From the NCBI GenBank assembly GCA_949358305.1, contig OX442322.1:2790001-2854000 (forward strand): a DNA stretch of 64,000 nucleotides. Direction: 5' to 3'. Source of the DNA: Strigamia acuminata (taxonomy: Eukaryota; Arthropoda; Chilopoda; Geophilomorpha; Linotaeniidae). Positions 31,826-42,805 of the stretch are shown piece by piece. Position numbers and translations under genes: made by a program. Within the stretch, counting starts at the first letter, position 1, and each line of letters starts with the position of its first letter. Below the pieces are notes generated by a model. It was not told the DNA's origin, made no database searches, and was given only the letters and a program-made list of their open reading frames with translations.

Positions 31826-33378
31826 TGTGACGATTCTGCTTTTGGCTGATTTATTAGCCATTTTAAGAGATAAATCGGTCGGAACAAGACGTTGTTAAGA
31901 CTAACAACAACCTAACCGAGATAAGCTACGAAATGTGCGCTAAATGAATAAAACAACGAAATGATATAAACTTACGGTTTTACTTGCTTGTTTCTACGAA
32001 TACAAATGGTTCGGGGTTCTGGAAACGTGTAAGCGGCGGCTACACTGGTTGAGGATCCGGGCGATGCACGAAGGGTACGGCTGACTTTGCGGCATTGTCA
32101 CAAATAACGCTACGGAGACGTATTTGGTCCGCAGCTCGAATATCTAATAATACGAAGAGTCCTTCGTATGGAAAGGAATATTCTGTAGAATATTCCAGGT
32201 CAAATAAATACAAAGTGATTAGTGGAATACAACAAATGAATTGTTGTATAAATATTAATGGGGCGGGGACAGTCACGACAGTCGACAGGACCGTCGCGGG
32301 AGTTGTTGAGGCTCCATCCGCCAGCATGCCTTACGACGACAAGATCTCGTGATCAGGCGCCGAGTATTTGTTTGTACGCTTTACATCGCTATCGGTGGTA
32401 CCAACCACCGGGTAAACATTCCTATGGATTTACCAATTCCAGGATTACCAATACCTGAGTAATTGTTTAACGAAATGTCTTCACGGACAATTCTCACGGG
32501 CTACCAACCCGGCGTAGTGTGCCTTTAAATATGCCATTCACCGACCACTAAAGTACGGAAGGACCTATGATACGCAATTCGCCCTGGAATAGCATTTGTC
32601 CGTGTTTGTTTCGTGCTCGGGTGGGACCTCCCGCACACACGCTCTTGGCAGAGCGTCTGACCCTCGTCCGAGGAATCGCTCAGATAGATGCGACTATCAC
32701 CGATCATATAGTTTGACATTTATTTAACGGGTTAGTCAATCCCGTGCATGAGCATTATACTATGCCACCGTATGAAATCCTACTGTCCCTTAGAACAGCT
32801 GGCTAACACTACGGGGCCATTTCATGTTGTTAACATGTCTACAAGGTTAGCCTTCCCCGATGGGCCCTACAACAAGCAATAACGAGATAGTAAGTCTACA
32901 TATCCATTGAGAGCTGAGGAGGCCTGATGTGTCGATAAGAAAGAGAGAAATCAAACGATAACCAACAATACATACAAACAATATTCAAATCAAGCCAGGG
33001 GCCTGGTAGAAAACCAGAGCTTATATAGTTCCTGAGAACAATCAGATTGGCGACAGCCAATCAGGTGCCTGGATCGACGGATTCGTGGATCACTAGTCCG
33101 GACCTAATAGAGACCGGGGTTCGGACCTAATATGGAATTGGGTCCAGAAGGGTCCGATTGGTCCCCTTCAACAAGTAAATATAAAATATAATATTGATTC
33201 GGCAGAATCAATATTTAAGTAAATAATACTTTATCATGTTTAATAAATAATTTATATTTATTCACGTCATTCCGACAATTAATTATAATTCTCGCAATTC
33301 ATTCGAAAATGCGCGCTTTTAGTCAAATAGCGCCATCTGGCGGCAAATCGGAAATTATACGGTTTTATAACCGTCACA
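31826..33378 (-). repeat. LTR-E 3' LTR (minus orientation)
   Basis: TGTGACGATT to AACCGTCACA on the plus strand. Near the right end ACGGTTTTATAACCGT forms a 6-bp-stem hairpin. Sense-strand ends are TGTGACGG and AATCGTCACA. Confidence 0.9.
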
Positions 33379-34346
33379 CATCCCCCGGTGGCAAACATAA
33401 GAGTTTACTAACTCTATATTTGTCATCGGAAAGATTACTTCTTAAGTTTAAGATGTTCACCCTGATTTTTATTGAATTATTTATAATCCAATACCTGCTC
33501 TATTAATTTTAGTCAAAATTAATCACACTAATTTCTTTCAGAAACTCATAACACAATTGACTAATTGGCTTTCCTGTACAATACACCTCCTAGTTGCAAG
33601 GCAACGGGATGGATTCTTCGGAACATGTCATTCATATTCGTCATCCACTCGATTTCGATTGAAATCTTACTCTACCGATCTAATTCAAACATGAACATGT
33701 TTATTAGAGGATTTGTAACAACTCTTCGAATTTTGACTTAATAAAATCAAAACATAATTCTTTTGCTGCTTAATATCCCAAGCCTCGACCGAGACTTGAA
33801 TTTTACTTTAACTGGGGACCTCTTACACAAATAACTAGACTATTGTCTAATTACTACAAATATTTATTTGTAGTCGTGTAACCTAACTCGTATTTTATTT
33901 TCTTCTAGAAAACAATACCAATTTATTCTACGAGCGTAAAATATATTTGTTCCGAAATAAAACTTCTTTTATTTATCATCATTTCTAGAATCCTAGAATT
34001 TTGTATCCGATTTAAACTATCCCCCGGTGGTGTGATTTATTAATCACTACACCGCTTAAAGTATTTATCTAAATACCACACAAGTTTTTATTAAAAACTT
34101 TTTATTCTATTGAATAAATTCAACTTTTATCAACCGAAGCTTTATTCAAAGTTCCGGTGATCGAGATTTATTTAAAACCTTTTGAGTTTGGTGGGATAAT
34201 ATTTTATCCCCCGGATCTAGCATTTTGCTTCAGACAAATTAGAAACGTTTGTTTCAAGTTTATCCACTTTTATTAAGAATTTCAGTTATGAAACTCGTAA
34301 GACTGTTTTGTAATTAATTACTAAATAGTCTTTTATAGGTTCATCT
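33379..34346 (-). other. LTR-E interior downstream of gag, with repeated polypurine-type motif
   Basis: No ORF of note. CATCCCCCGGTGG (33379-33391) abuts the LTR; its complement CCACCGGGGGATG is the expected polypurine tract. The same motif recurs at about 34019-34030 and a shortened form at about 34206-34214. A pol region would be expected here and is absent. Confidence 0.6.
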
Positions 34347-35654
34347 TTAGATTTCACCAAATAAAGCTTCATTGTTACGGATTACCTTATAAATTTTCTT
34401 TAAACAATGAGTTGGCACTCTTTGTTTGCGTAACAGATAGGTACTATCTCTAGTGAGATTGTCAAAAAATAGTGCAACCGCACTTTTGGAGGTTAAATAA
34501 CCTTGTAAATTCCACATTCTATAGAATCGGTATATGAAGGAATACAGACTCTCTGAGTCTCGTTGTTTTGTTAAAATCAACTGTACTGTTCTTTCTAACT
34601 GTGTTGTTACAAATTGTTCGCGGAACAGGTATTCGAATATTTTCCAATTGAAAATTTTATGTTGATTTTCACAAAACCAATTCTGAGTAAAGTGTAACAA
34701 ATAGCTTGGAACACATTCGTGAACCATTTTTTGTAGCGGCATATAATTAATAGATGCCACCTTCCTGATAAATGCGAGGAGTAGCTCGCTCTCGTCGGCT
34801 TTCAGTGAATACTTTTGGAAAGTACTCTGCCCCTTTTGCAACAATGTATACACACTTTTCACCATGTTAATGTATTCATCTGAAGACAATCCAAAGTGAG
34901 GTGATCGCGAACGCGATCTAAAATTATTTTGCAAAACACTACGATCGCGCACATAATTAGCAATTCGTACGTTCTTGTTTGTTACATTAGTAACTACATC
35001 TTGAGTATCGTTCAAGGATGATTCGGGTGAAGGTAAATGTCTATGAGCCCAAACGGGATCAAGATTTGCTTTCTGTCGATACCGACTAATTGGTGTCGAA
35101 GGAGTCGAACCTAATCGTGGATCGTTAGATCCATAATTAGCGGAAGAACGAGATCTAGATCTAGATCCTTTAAAAGGTAGTTTATTTAACATAACAAAAT
35201 CCACCATTTCGACGATTGATCGGAATTGGTTTGGATTCAAACCATAATCAGTACAAAATAAAAGTCCTGTCGGACCTAAATGTGATCCATCCGATGGAAG
35301 ATTTCCTTCCACAGGAGAATTTAGTTCAGTCTGTACCAAGTTAGGATCTATAATTCTGATCGGTTCCGTTGTTTCATTCGAAACACTATTACCGACCACG
35401 TGGTTTACTATTTCCTCTACTAATCCAGTTTCGTTAGAAACTGGCACAAATCCGGTTAAACTTATTCTACCGGTCAAACAAGTTCTTTCCTTACCGCGTG
35501 TGTTCATCGAGTGCTGGTTACTAGTCATAACTAAAATTGAAAAATAAAATTTCCGAAGTCTGAGAGATAACGATGAAGTCGTAACGTTCAGGAAGGTTGC
35601 AAACGAAGCAGTGGTTACACTATTTCGAATGGAAGTATGGGTACTTCGATACAC
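34347..35654 (-). CDS. LTR-E gag-like protein, 435 aa
   Basis: The only substantial ORF of the element. The first about 130 residues are low-complexity; residues about 160-235 are rich in S/R (SRSRSRSS, RSRSRSPH). The C-terminal about 170 residues are helical with spaced aromatic residues (FTQNWFCENQHKIFNWKIFEYLF, split here: WFCENQH and NWKIFEYLFREQF), then SLYSFIYRFYRMW. That arrangement resembles retrotransposon capsid domains with W..F/F...F spacing. There is no zinc knuckle and no protease. It could coat the element's RNA or interact with another element's Gag. Capsid assignment is inference; nothing downstream encodes pol. The initiator may be the internal M about 40 codons later (MTSNQHSMNTRGK). 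Confidence 0.55.
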   Translation of the reverse strand: MYRSTHTSIRNSVTTASFATFLNVTTSSLSLRLRKFYFSILVMTSNQHSMNTRGKERTCLTGRISLTGFVPVSNETGLVEEIVNHVVGNSVSNETTEPIRIIDPNLVQTELNSPVEGNLPSDGSHLGPTGLLFCTDYGLNPNQFRSIVEMVDFVMLNKLPFKGSRSRSRSSANYGSNDPRLGSTPSTPISRYRQKANLDPVWAHRHLPSPESSLNDTQDVVTNVTNKNVRIANYVRDRSVLQNNFRSRSRSPHFGLSSDEYINMVKSVYTLLQKGQSTFQKYSLKADESELLLAFIRKVASINYMPLQKMVHECVPSYLLHFTQNWFCENQHKIFNWKIFEYLFREQFVTTQLERTVQLILTKQRDSESLYSFIYRFYRMWNLQGYLTSKSAVALFFDNLTRDSTYLLRKQRVPTHCLKKIYKVIRNNEALFGEI

Positions 35655-35968
35655 CTCTCTGATTGGTTGATTGTCAAACGTCAGTCTCGCGAGACTCTAA
35701 TCTCATCTGAGATTGGTAGAAATCACTATTTTCGTGGAACCTAAATCTTGTCAGATTTCAGGGTTATGACGTAGTCACCAAATAAAATGGATACTTTTCC
35801 AAGTATTTTAAAATATCACCAATTTTATTAATAAAAATGGTAACCTTTACGGGATTTTTAAAGTATTAAAAACCACAATTTCACAAGTACGTTGAATCGA
35901 TTGAATCGACGGCTTTGCTGAATTCCGTTCTTTATTTGAATTTATCAAATAATAAATTTCAGTTTTAA

Positions 35969-36232
35969 CTAAAACTTACTAACTTGATTTTTACAAAATC
36001 TAGTAATTTTTTTACTTTTTATCCCATAAAAGCACGTTGAATCATTTGATTCGGTAGCTTTACGGCAAGTAACGAGGAATTTCGAACGCAATTCCGTGAA
36101 AAAAGTGAAGGAATGCACATTTTTTAATGTATTTGTCTCTGTTAAGGCGGTATACAAGGTTTCTTGTATCTCCTCCCCCTCCGTTTCTTCAGAATATTCT
36201 TTAGAATCTTCTGAAAAACTGGATTCGAACAT
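35969..36232 (-). other. Small acidic ORF in LTR-E, doubtful
   Basis: An 87-codon frame with an acidic N-terminus (SEDSKEYSEETEGEEIQE) between the tandem-repeat region and the gag-like ORF. No homologue is recognised. It may be a leader ORF or chance. The surrounding 35655-36890 interval otherwise holds only AT-rich sequence, the motif ATCCCCCGGTGG at about 36455 and a perfect palindrome at 36480-36495. Confidence 0.25.
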
Positions 36233-36889
36233 TATTTAAATATTCTGACATTATTAGGCATAAATAATTATATGCTTTCTAGTTTATTCAAACTTTCAAA
36301 CAAGATTAGGTATTTATACCTAACCGATCGTTTTGACGTTGTCTACGAATTCTTTCGATGGACGTCATGTCGTTTTTCTACGTGTTCGATTGAAACTACG
36401 GTAAATCGATGAATTGGGGGCGGACACGAACGTATCAAAGTCAGCTTAATCTTCATCCCCCGGTGGTAAAATTTTAAACTTTACCACGTGGTAAATTTAA
36501 TATTTCACCGTAAAATCCATTTTTTCAAATGAAAAAAAATTGTAATGGAAAGTTCCTTATTTACGTTGTAAATATCCTGGAAATTTCATCCTTTATTTCG
36601 AGAATGAAGAATAAAGTTTTATTCCTTTTCTACACCAAAATCGTTCGATTTTGCAATTCGCAAAATTTACTATTTTCTTTAGAAAATAAGAATTCAAAGA
36701 ATGCAACGTTCTTTCTTGTAATGTTAATTACAAGATTAATGTAAACATGATTAAAATTTGGATAAATTTCAACTGAAATTTTTCCAGTTAATCGTATCAT
36801 TCGATTTATTTTAATAAACCGAAATAAATATTACTCTTATTTTTAGGTAAATCCAGATTTATTTAGTCAAATAAACCGAATTCACGATG

Positions 36890-38910
36890 ATTGAATTGTT
36901 AGGCAACAATTCAGGAAAGTACGCCTGGAAACCTGGCGGCTTCTCGGTAAAACTCCGCGATTCTGTTGCTAGGCAACACAGCTGCGAAAATGGCTTCGCC
37001 GGAATTGAACATTTGAACGATCTTCAATTCCTTTTAAAATTCGGATTTCAACATTTTAAAATCAGGGTTTGATTGTACAATACAAATGTAAAGATAATCA
37101 GGTATGTGTCTATTTTGTAAATAAACCTTTAACACGAATAAACCTATTCTTTCAATTTTACCAACTTGTCTTGTTTTTATTTTTCAAAATAAATTTAGGT
37201 TAAAATATTAATAAGTTTTTTAACTTAATGTGAAATCCCAAACGGAATTTTGTGGTTTAGGTTATTTTATGTGAAAACAACCGATAAAACTGGAATTAGA
37301 ATTCGAATTCCTTCGGGGTTGAATCTTCATTTAAGCCTGACCGCGTGTTTTATTGTAACTACGACGGCAAATTATCGTTGTCCAGACGGACAAAACAACG
37401 TCGAATTCGGATTGGATTCTCCAATTCCCGTGATAGGATTTTTAGGCCTTACCACATGGTAAAATAATTATTTTATGCCATCGTTCGAATTTTCTACCGA
37501 AAATACATTTATAAGTGAATACACTCATCGTTCTTTAGGATTTCAATCACAAGAACAAAATTGGATAAATAAACTTCGTACGAAACTTACTTTAAATTCA
37601 AACTCGAATTCTTTTTTGGGAAATTAAACTTTTTCGTTTAAGCCTGTCCGCGCGTATGATCGTAACAGTGACGATTAGACGTTCCGTGAACGGACAAAAC
37701 AACGATAAGTTCGGATTAGAATTCAAACATTCCGTGGTGAGATTTTTAGGCCTCGCCACGTGGTAAAATAATCATTTTACTTGACGTTCAATTTTCCGGT
37801 GGAAAATCTGGATAAAAGTGAATTATACTTTTCGTTCTTTAGGCAAATGTTTGATTTTCCTGCAGAAAAACACAATGCAAGTGAATTACACTTATCATGA
37901 GATTTATTACTTCGAATAAACTGGATTCTCGACATTTTTTAAATCGTTTAGCAACAATTTGTGAAAGCACGTTAAATCGTTCAATTTGGGTAGCTTTCCC
38001 GTAAAACACCGTTGCTAGGCAATCGTAGCAGCAAAAGTCTTTGCTAAGTTCGAATGGGATTCTATTCGCGAAATTGGTTTTAAAGACTTAAAACCAAAAG
38101 GTGATTAACACATTTGTAAATTAGAATGTAAATCAGGTATGTAGAACAATTTATCGAAATAAAATATCTTTTATTCCATTGAATCAACTTTTCCTTCGTT
38201 TTATTTAATCAAATAAAATTAGGCCTTGAAATATAAAAACATTCTTTATTTGAAATCTCAAACAGAATTAAACTTGGTTGTTTTAATCAAAACAACCGGC
38301 GAATACTGGAATTCATTTTTGAATTTCCTTCGAGAAATGTTCGAACTTTATGTATTAAGCCCAACCACGTGGTTTCTCGGATCGACGACGGCGAAACGAC
38401 GTTACCCGGGCGGACGTAACAGCGACAAGTTCGGGCAAGATTTTCAAACTTTCGTGGTAGGTTTTTAGGCCTGACCACGCGGTAAAATTATCATTTTACA
38501 CAAATATATAATTTTTTCTTCAGAAAAACAAATTAAAGGGAATACAATCGTTGTTCTTGTGATTTTAATCACAAAACAACATTCAATACATTTAGTAAAG
38601 ATATAAATTTCGTTCGAAACTTATTTTACAAGAAATTTTGTCGTAAGACTAAATTATCCAAACTCCACTTTTCACGAGCACGATTTCCAAATTCATTCGA
38701 ATAAGAATTGTAGTCTATCGTCGGTAGAACCGCTTGTGGCGGTCCTAATGAAATTCCTAGAAAAGTTTCACGAGGAGAACTGTAAAACAAACATTAATTT
38801 TACCGTAAAAAATTTCATTTGAAATTTTAACACCGTAAGCACATTTCCTAAATTCTCATAAACACACACAACTCAAAATTCACTTGAATTTTTGCAGCCT
38901 TATCTCGGTA
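36890..38910. repeat. Diverged tandem repeats of about 1.03 kb in LTR-E leader
   Basis: Landmarks recur about 1.02-1.05 kb apart: GTTGCTAGGCAA (36964, 38009), AATCAGGTATGT (about 37098, 38131), TGAAATC(C/T)CAAAC (about 37230, 38250) and TTAAGCC followed by CGCGTG/CACGTGG (about 37332, 38354). A third partial copy of the last part lies at about 37610-37810. Each copy carries a near-palindrome of the type CCACGTGGTAAA after TTAGGCCT. No ORF; this is the 3.2-kb leader between primer site and gag. Confidence 0.7.
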
Positions 38911-38919
38911 GAACCTCCA
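38902..38919 (-). other. LTR-E primer binding site (tRNA-Gln type)
   Basis: Two bases inside the LTR the minus strand reads TGGAGGTTCTACCGAGAT. It matches the complement of a typical animal tRNA-Gln 3' end (recalled: ATCTCGGTGGAACCTCCA) with one mismatch. This fixes the element's orientation. Confidence 0.75.
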
Positions 38920-38921
38920 CT

Positions 38922-40482
38922 TGTGACGATTCTGCTTTTGGCTGATTTATTAGCCATTTTAAGAGATAAATCGGTCGGAACAAGACGTTGTTAAGACTAA
39001 CAACAACCTAACCGAGATAAGCTACGAAATGTGCGCTAAATGAATAAAACAACGAAATGATATAAACTTACGGTTTTACTTGCTTGTTTCTACGAATACA
39101 AATGGTTCGGGGTTCTGGATACGTGTAAGCGGCGGCTACACTGGTTGAGGATCCGGGCGATGCACGAAGGGTACGGCTGACTTTGCGGCATCGTCACAAA
39201 TAACGCTACGGAGACGTATTTGGTCCGCAGCTCGAATATCTAATAATACGAAGAGTCCTTCGTATGGAAAGGAATATTCTGTAGAATATTCCAGGTCAAA
39301 TAAATACAAAGTGATTAGTGGAATACAACAAATGAATTGTTGTATAAATATTAATGGGGCGGGGACAGTCACGACAGTCGACAGGACCGTCGCGGGAGTT
39401 GTTGAGGCTCCATCCGCCAGCATGCCTTACGACGACAAGATCTCGTGATCAGGCGCCGAGTATTTGTTTGTACGCTTTACATCGCTATCGGTGGTACCAA
39501 CCACCGGGTAAACATTCCTATGGATTTACCAATTCCAGGATTACCAATACCTGAGTAATTGTTTAACGAAATGTCTTCACGGACAATTCTCACGGGCTAC
39601 CAACCCGGCGTAGTGTGCCTTTAAATATGCCATTCACCGACCACTAAAGTACGGAAGGACCTATGATACGCAATTCGCCCTGGAATAGCATTTGTCCGTG
39701 TTTGTTTCGTGCTCGGGTGGGACCTCCCGCACACACGCTCTTGGCAGAGCGTCTGACCCTCGTCCGAGGAATCGCTCAGATAGATGCGACTATCACCGAT
39801 CATATAGTTTGACATTTATTTAACGGGTTAGTCAATCCCGTGCATGAGCATTATACTATGCCACCGTATGAAATCCTACTGTCCCTTAGAACAGCTGGCT
39901 AACACTACGGGGCCATTTCATGCGAATGCATGTCTATTACCGGAGTTAGCCTTCCCGAAATAGCCCTACAACAGCAATAACAAAATAGTAATGAATACTA
40001 ACTGTGGAGAGCTGAGGTGGCCTGATGTGTCGATAGAGAATAATGAAATCAAACGATAACAATTCAACTACAGACAATATACAAGTTCAGTTATCAAGCC
40101 AAGGGCCTGGTAGAAAACCAGAGCTTATATAGTTCCTGAGAACAATCAGATTGGCGACAGCCAATCAGGTGCCTGGATCGACGGATTCGTGGATCACTAG
40201 TCCGGACCTAATAGAGACCGGGGTTCGGACCTAATATGGAATTGGGTCCAGAAGGGTCCGATTGGTCCCCTTCAACAAGTAAATATAAAATATAATATTG
40301 ATTCGGCAGAATCAATATTTAAGTAAATAATACTTTATCATGTTTAATAAATAATTTATATTTATTCACGTCATTCCGACAATTAATTATAATTCTCGCA
40401 ATTCATTCGAAAATGCGCGCTTTTAGTCAAATAGCGCCATCTGGCGGCAAATCGGAAATTATACGGTTTTATAACCGTCACA
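38922..40482 (-). repeat. LTR-E 5' LTR (minus orientation), mosaic
   Basis: Almost identical to 31826-33378 except 39921-40101, which instead matches solo LTR 1 (about 22833-23010) nearly base for base. Ends TGTGACGATT and AACCGTCACA; flank TGAT. Confidence 0.9.
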
Positions 40483-40486
40483 TGAT

Positions 40487-40918
40487 TTTCCGAGATTTAG
40501 TGATTTAGTAATTGTATCTCGATGTATTATTCAATTCCGTATTATTATATTTATTTCCGATGTTTTATTACGCATTAGGTATAATGCGTTTGTTATTCTT
40601 TTGTAATGCATTAGGCATCTTGCTTTAACTAGCATATTGTATTTATTTCGATGTTCATTCTTAACGCCAGATGGCATCTGTGTTCACTTATGTTTCCAAG
40701 ATGGCGCAGCACAGGTGTGCTCGCATCCTATGTATTTTCTTCATGGTTCAACTTAGAAATGGAACCCAATGTAAGCACTCTCGTTTATAATAAATAGTTT
40801 TATTGTTTTTACACACTTTGTGTGTTTATTGCCGGCTTATAAGTGCCTTTTGCACGGCCGAGTCGTGTCCGAACCGCCACCCGCAACGTCGCCAGTGCGT
40901 ACATGCCGTACGCCGCCA
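40487..40918 (+). repeat. Cop-A 3' LTR, remainder, truncated
   Basis: Resumes after the TGAT duplication and shows LTR features shared with Cop-M/G: CCAAGATGGCGC, AATAAA at about 40788, TGTGTGTTTATTGCC and AGTGCGTAC. It does not reach the expected CTCTGCTACA end; near 40918-40922 it switches to antisense Cop-F integrase, so both were cut by a deletion or insertion. Confidence 0.65.
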
Positions 40919-40921
40919 TTG

Positions 40922-41675
40922 CTGAACAGAATTCCATTCCATTATCTGTGCGAATAGCAAGAATCGATTTTCCAAGTAATCGCTCTATTCGCTTTGCGTG
41001 TTTCCGAAATAAATCAAACACTTTGTCCTTCTTTTTCATCAAATAGACCGTGGAATAACGAGAATAATCGTCCGTAATAGTGAGGAAATACTTATTTCCT
41101 GAAAGTGTTTCCGTTCCAAAAGCTCCACATACGTCCATGTGTAAGAGTTCTAGCGGTTGCTTTGACCTAATTCCTGGTAAAGATTTGTGAGAGACTGATT
41201 TCTTCTTTGCTAAGTCACAAACATCACATTGTGTGATTGGCACGTCCAAGATTGGCAGTCCAATTACCGCATCTCGTTTGCTCATCTCGTGTACGCTTGG
41301 AAAGTAAATATGTCCCAGTCGCTCATGCCATAATCTTGCTTCCTCTGGATTTGATGTATTTCTTCTCGAGCCAGTTGATTCTTCTTTCTTCTGCTTGCCA
41401 ATGTTAGCTTTGTTGTTTTCCTTTTGTTTCAACTTCTCAATGTCGGGTTTCAGATCGCTTGTTCTTATGTAATAAAGTCTATCTTTCTTAACTCCCTCCA
41501 TCAACTGTCTTTTCCACTGAGGATCATAGATTTTTACCAAACCAGAACCAATAGCGACCTTACATCTGGCTTCGTCAATGCACGGCCCCGACATTAAGTT
41601 CCTCCTTAGATCTGGCGCATAATAAACCTTCTTTAAGGTTATAGGGATTGTTTCTGTTCCTACTAAACACATCAC
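40922..41675 (-). pseudogene. Cop-F protease tail and integrase, truncated
   Basis: Starts in the protease (MCLVGTETIPITLKKVYYAPDL), continues through GAG-pre-integrase (LWHERLGHIYFPSV) and the integrase core (LLHMDVCGAF, then RTDNGMEFCS). Homology ends near 40922. The open frame runs on into antisense Cop-A LTR sequence to 40809, giving a meaningless tail. A two-base deletion near 41690 separates it from the upstream frame. The catalytic glutamate and all of reverse transcriptase are missing. Confidence 0.85.
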
Positions 41676-42805
41676 ACAAACGTCGCCAACTCCTTGGATT
41701 GAATTAATGTCTTTTTATCCGCTTGGCTGATTGTTCCAGTAGTCTGTTTGAAGTTGAAGAACTGATCCTTTTCTTTACAGAAATGTCCGGTTGCTCCAGT
41801 GTCATAAATCCAGCAATTGTTGGTTGTGCTACATTGCAACATCTCTTCCTTGCTCAATTCCGTCAGGAAACCAACATCCATCATTGTGCAATCAAGTTCT
41901 TCTACGGTATTCGTGTTCAAATTGTTATTTGGTGCAAACTGCACTGTGCAATCTTTTGCCAAATGTCCTTGTTGATTGCATCAAAAACACGGCCCCCGTC
42001 CCGTTGCTCCGGTTCCGTTTCCTCTAAAATTTCTCGTGTTTTTGCCTCCTCTGTAATTCGATCTGCCGCCCTTTTGTCCACCTTGTTATCCTCTATTGTT
42101 TTGACTATTGTTCCCTTGTTGTTGAAATTTCGGTGAATTCTCACTGTTTTTGGTATTGGTAGAGCTTGATCCTGTGCTAAAAGCATCCATAATTGGTCCC
42201 TGGCCTAAATCTCTTCTTTGTTGTGCAAGCCTTCCTTCTTCGGCAACCAATTCAGCTTCTATCTTTTCCAAAGTGAAATTCCCGTCCTCCCATCTGTAAA
42301 TATTCTGGACAATAGACTGATATTCTTGTGACAAATATCGAATTAACTGGAATGCTTGATACAAATCCTTCAATTTGTGTTTAACGTCCGATAATTTCTT
42401 TGCAGCATTTCGTATTTTTGCAGCGAAAACCCCAATTGTCTCGGTTGCTGGGTCATACTTTAGACTGAAGAACTCGTCCAATAAACAAATGATTCGTGCT
42501 CTCAAGACTGGTTCAAAGTTGGCCTTCAATGTATCCCAAGCCTTCTTGGCATCCTCAATCCCGCTGAGCAATTCGTGATATTGCTCTTCGATTTAATAAT
42601 AAATCAAGCTGAATGCTCGCCCTTTCCACAACTTGTAATCTGAGCGGTCACGCCAAGATGCTCCAGGTGCCAACGCTTCTTCTGTCTTGTCTGTGAATCC
42701 CCAGCAGCCGTGATGCATCAAAAGTACTTTGATTTGTTGTTTCCAGCTGTCATAGTTTGTTCTGTTCAATAGTGTGATCTTTCTTTCTGGTTTGTCCGAA
42801 TCCAT
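41672..42805 (-). pseudogene. Cop-F Gag and protease N-terminus, multiple stops
   Basis: Starts at ATG 42805 (MDSDKPERKITLLN). In one frame it follows Cop-B Gag, with stops at about 42593 (TAA for serine), 42086-42088 (TAA in the Q/G-rich linker) and one TGA inside the zinc knuckle (CF*CNQQGHLAKDC, about 41990). Protease DTGATGHFC lies near 41800. The ORF ends at 41672 after a 2-base deletion shifts the frame. Unlike Cop-C, it retains the segment deleted from that copy's Gag (HKLKDLYQAFQLIRYL). Confidence 0.85.

Larger units (their letters stand above)
31826..40482 (-). mobile_element. LTR-E: non-autonomous long-LTR retrotransposon with a gag-like ORF only
   Basis: Two LTRs of 1553 and 1561 bp (31826-33378, 38922-40482) are nearly identical outside one patch, and TGAT flanks both sides (31822-31825, 40483-40486). 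Minus orientation is shown by a tRNA-Gln-type primer site next to the 38922 LTR, a purine-rich tract beside the 33378 LTR and the minus-strand gag-like ORF. The 5.5-kb interior has no protease, reverse transcriptase or integrase motif. 4-bp duplications and TGT...ACA ends fit the Ty3/gypsy group, but assignment is uncertain. Confidence 0.85.
13579..40918 (+). mobile_element. Cop-A: old copia element split into four pieces by three later insertions
   Basis: Pieces are 13579-14262 (reverse transcriptase N-terminal part), 20069-21040 (rest of reverse transcriptase and RNase H), 31535-31825 (last codons, polypurine tract, LTR start) and 40487-40918 (rest of LTR). Cop-B, Cop-C and LTR-E fill the gaps, each with matching target duplications. 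Protein and LTR similarity put it with Cop-M and Cop-G. Its gag, protease and integrase are missing on the left, where LTR-K abuts. Confidence 0.85.

Noticed and set aside
32040-32720. ORFs repeated identically at 32040-32719 and 39136-39815 as conserved genes
   Set aside because: They recur only because they lie in the two LTRs of LTR-E; solo LTRs of the family do not keep them.
21641-40482. TGTGACG...CGTCACA ends of four blocks as DNA-transposon terminal inverted repeats
   Set aside because: Two of the blocks form a flanking pair around an interior with a primer site and polypurine tract, so they are LTRs and the other two are solo LTRs.
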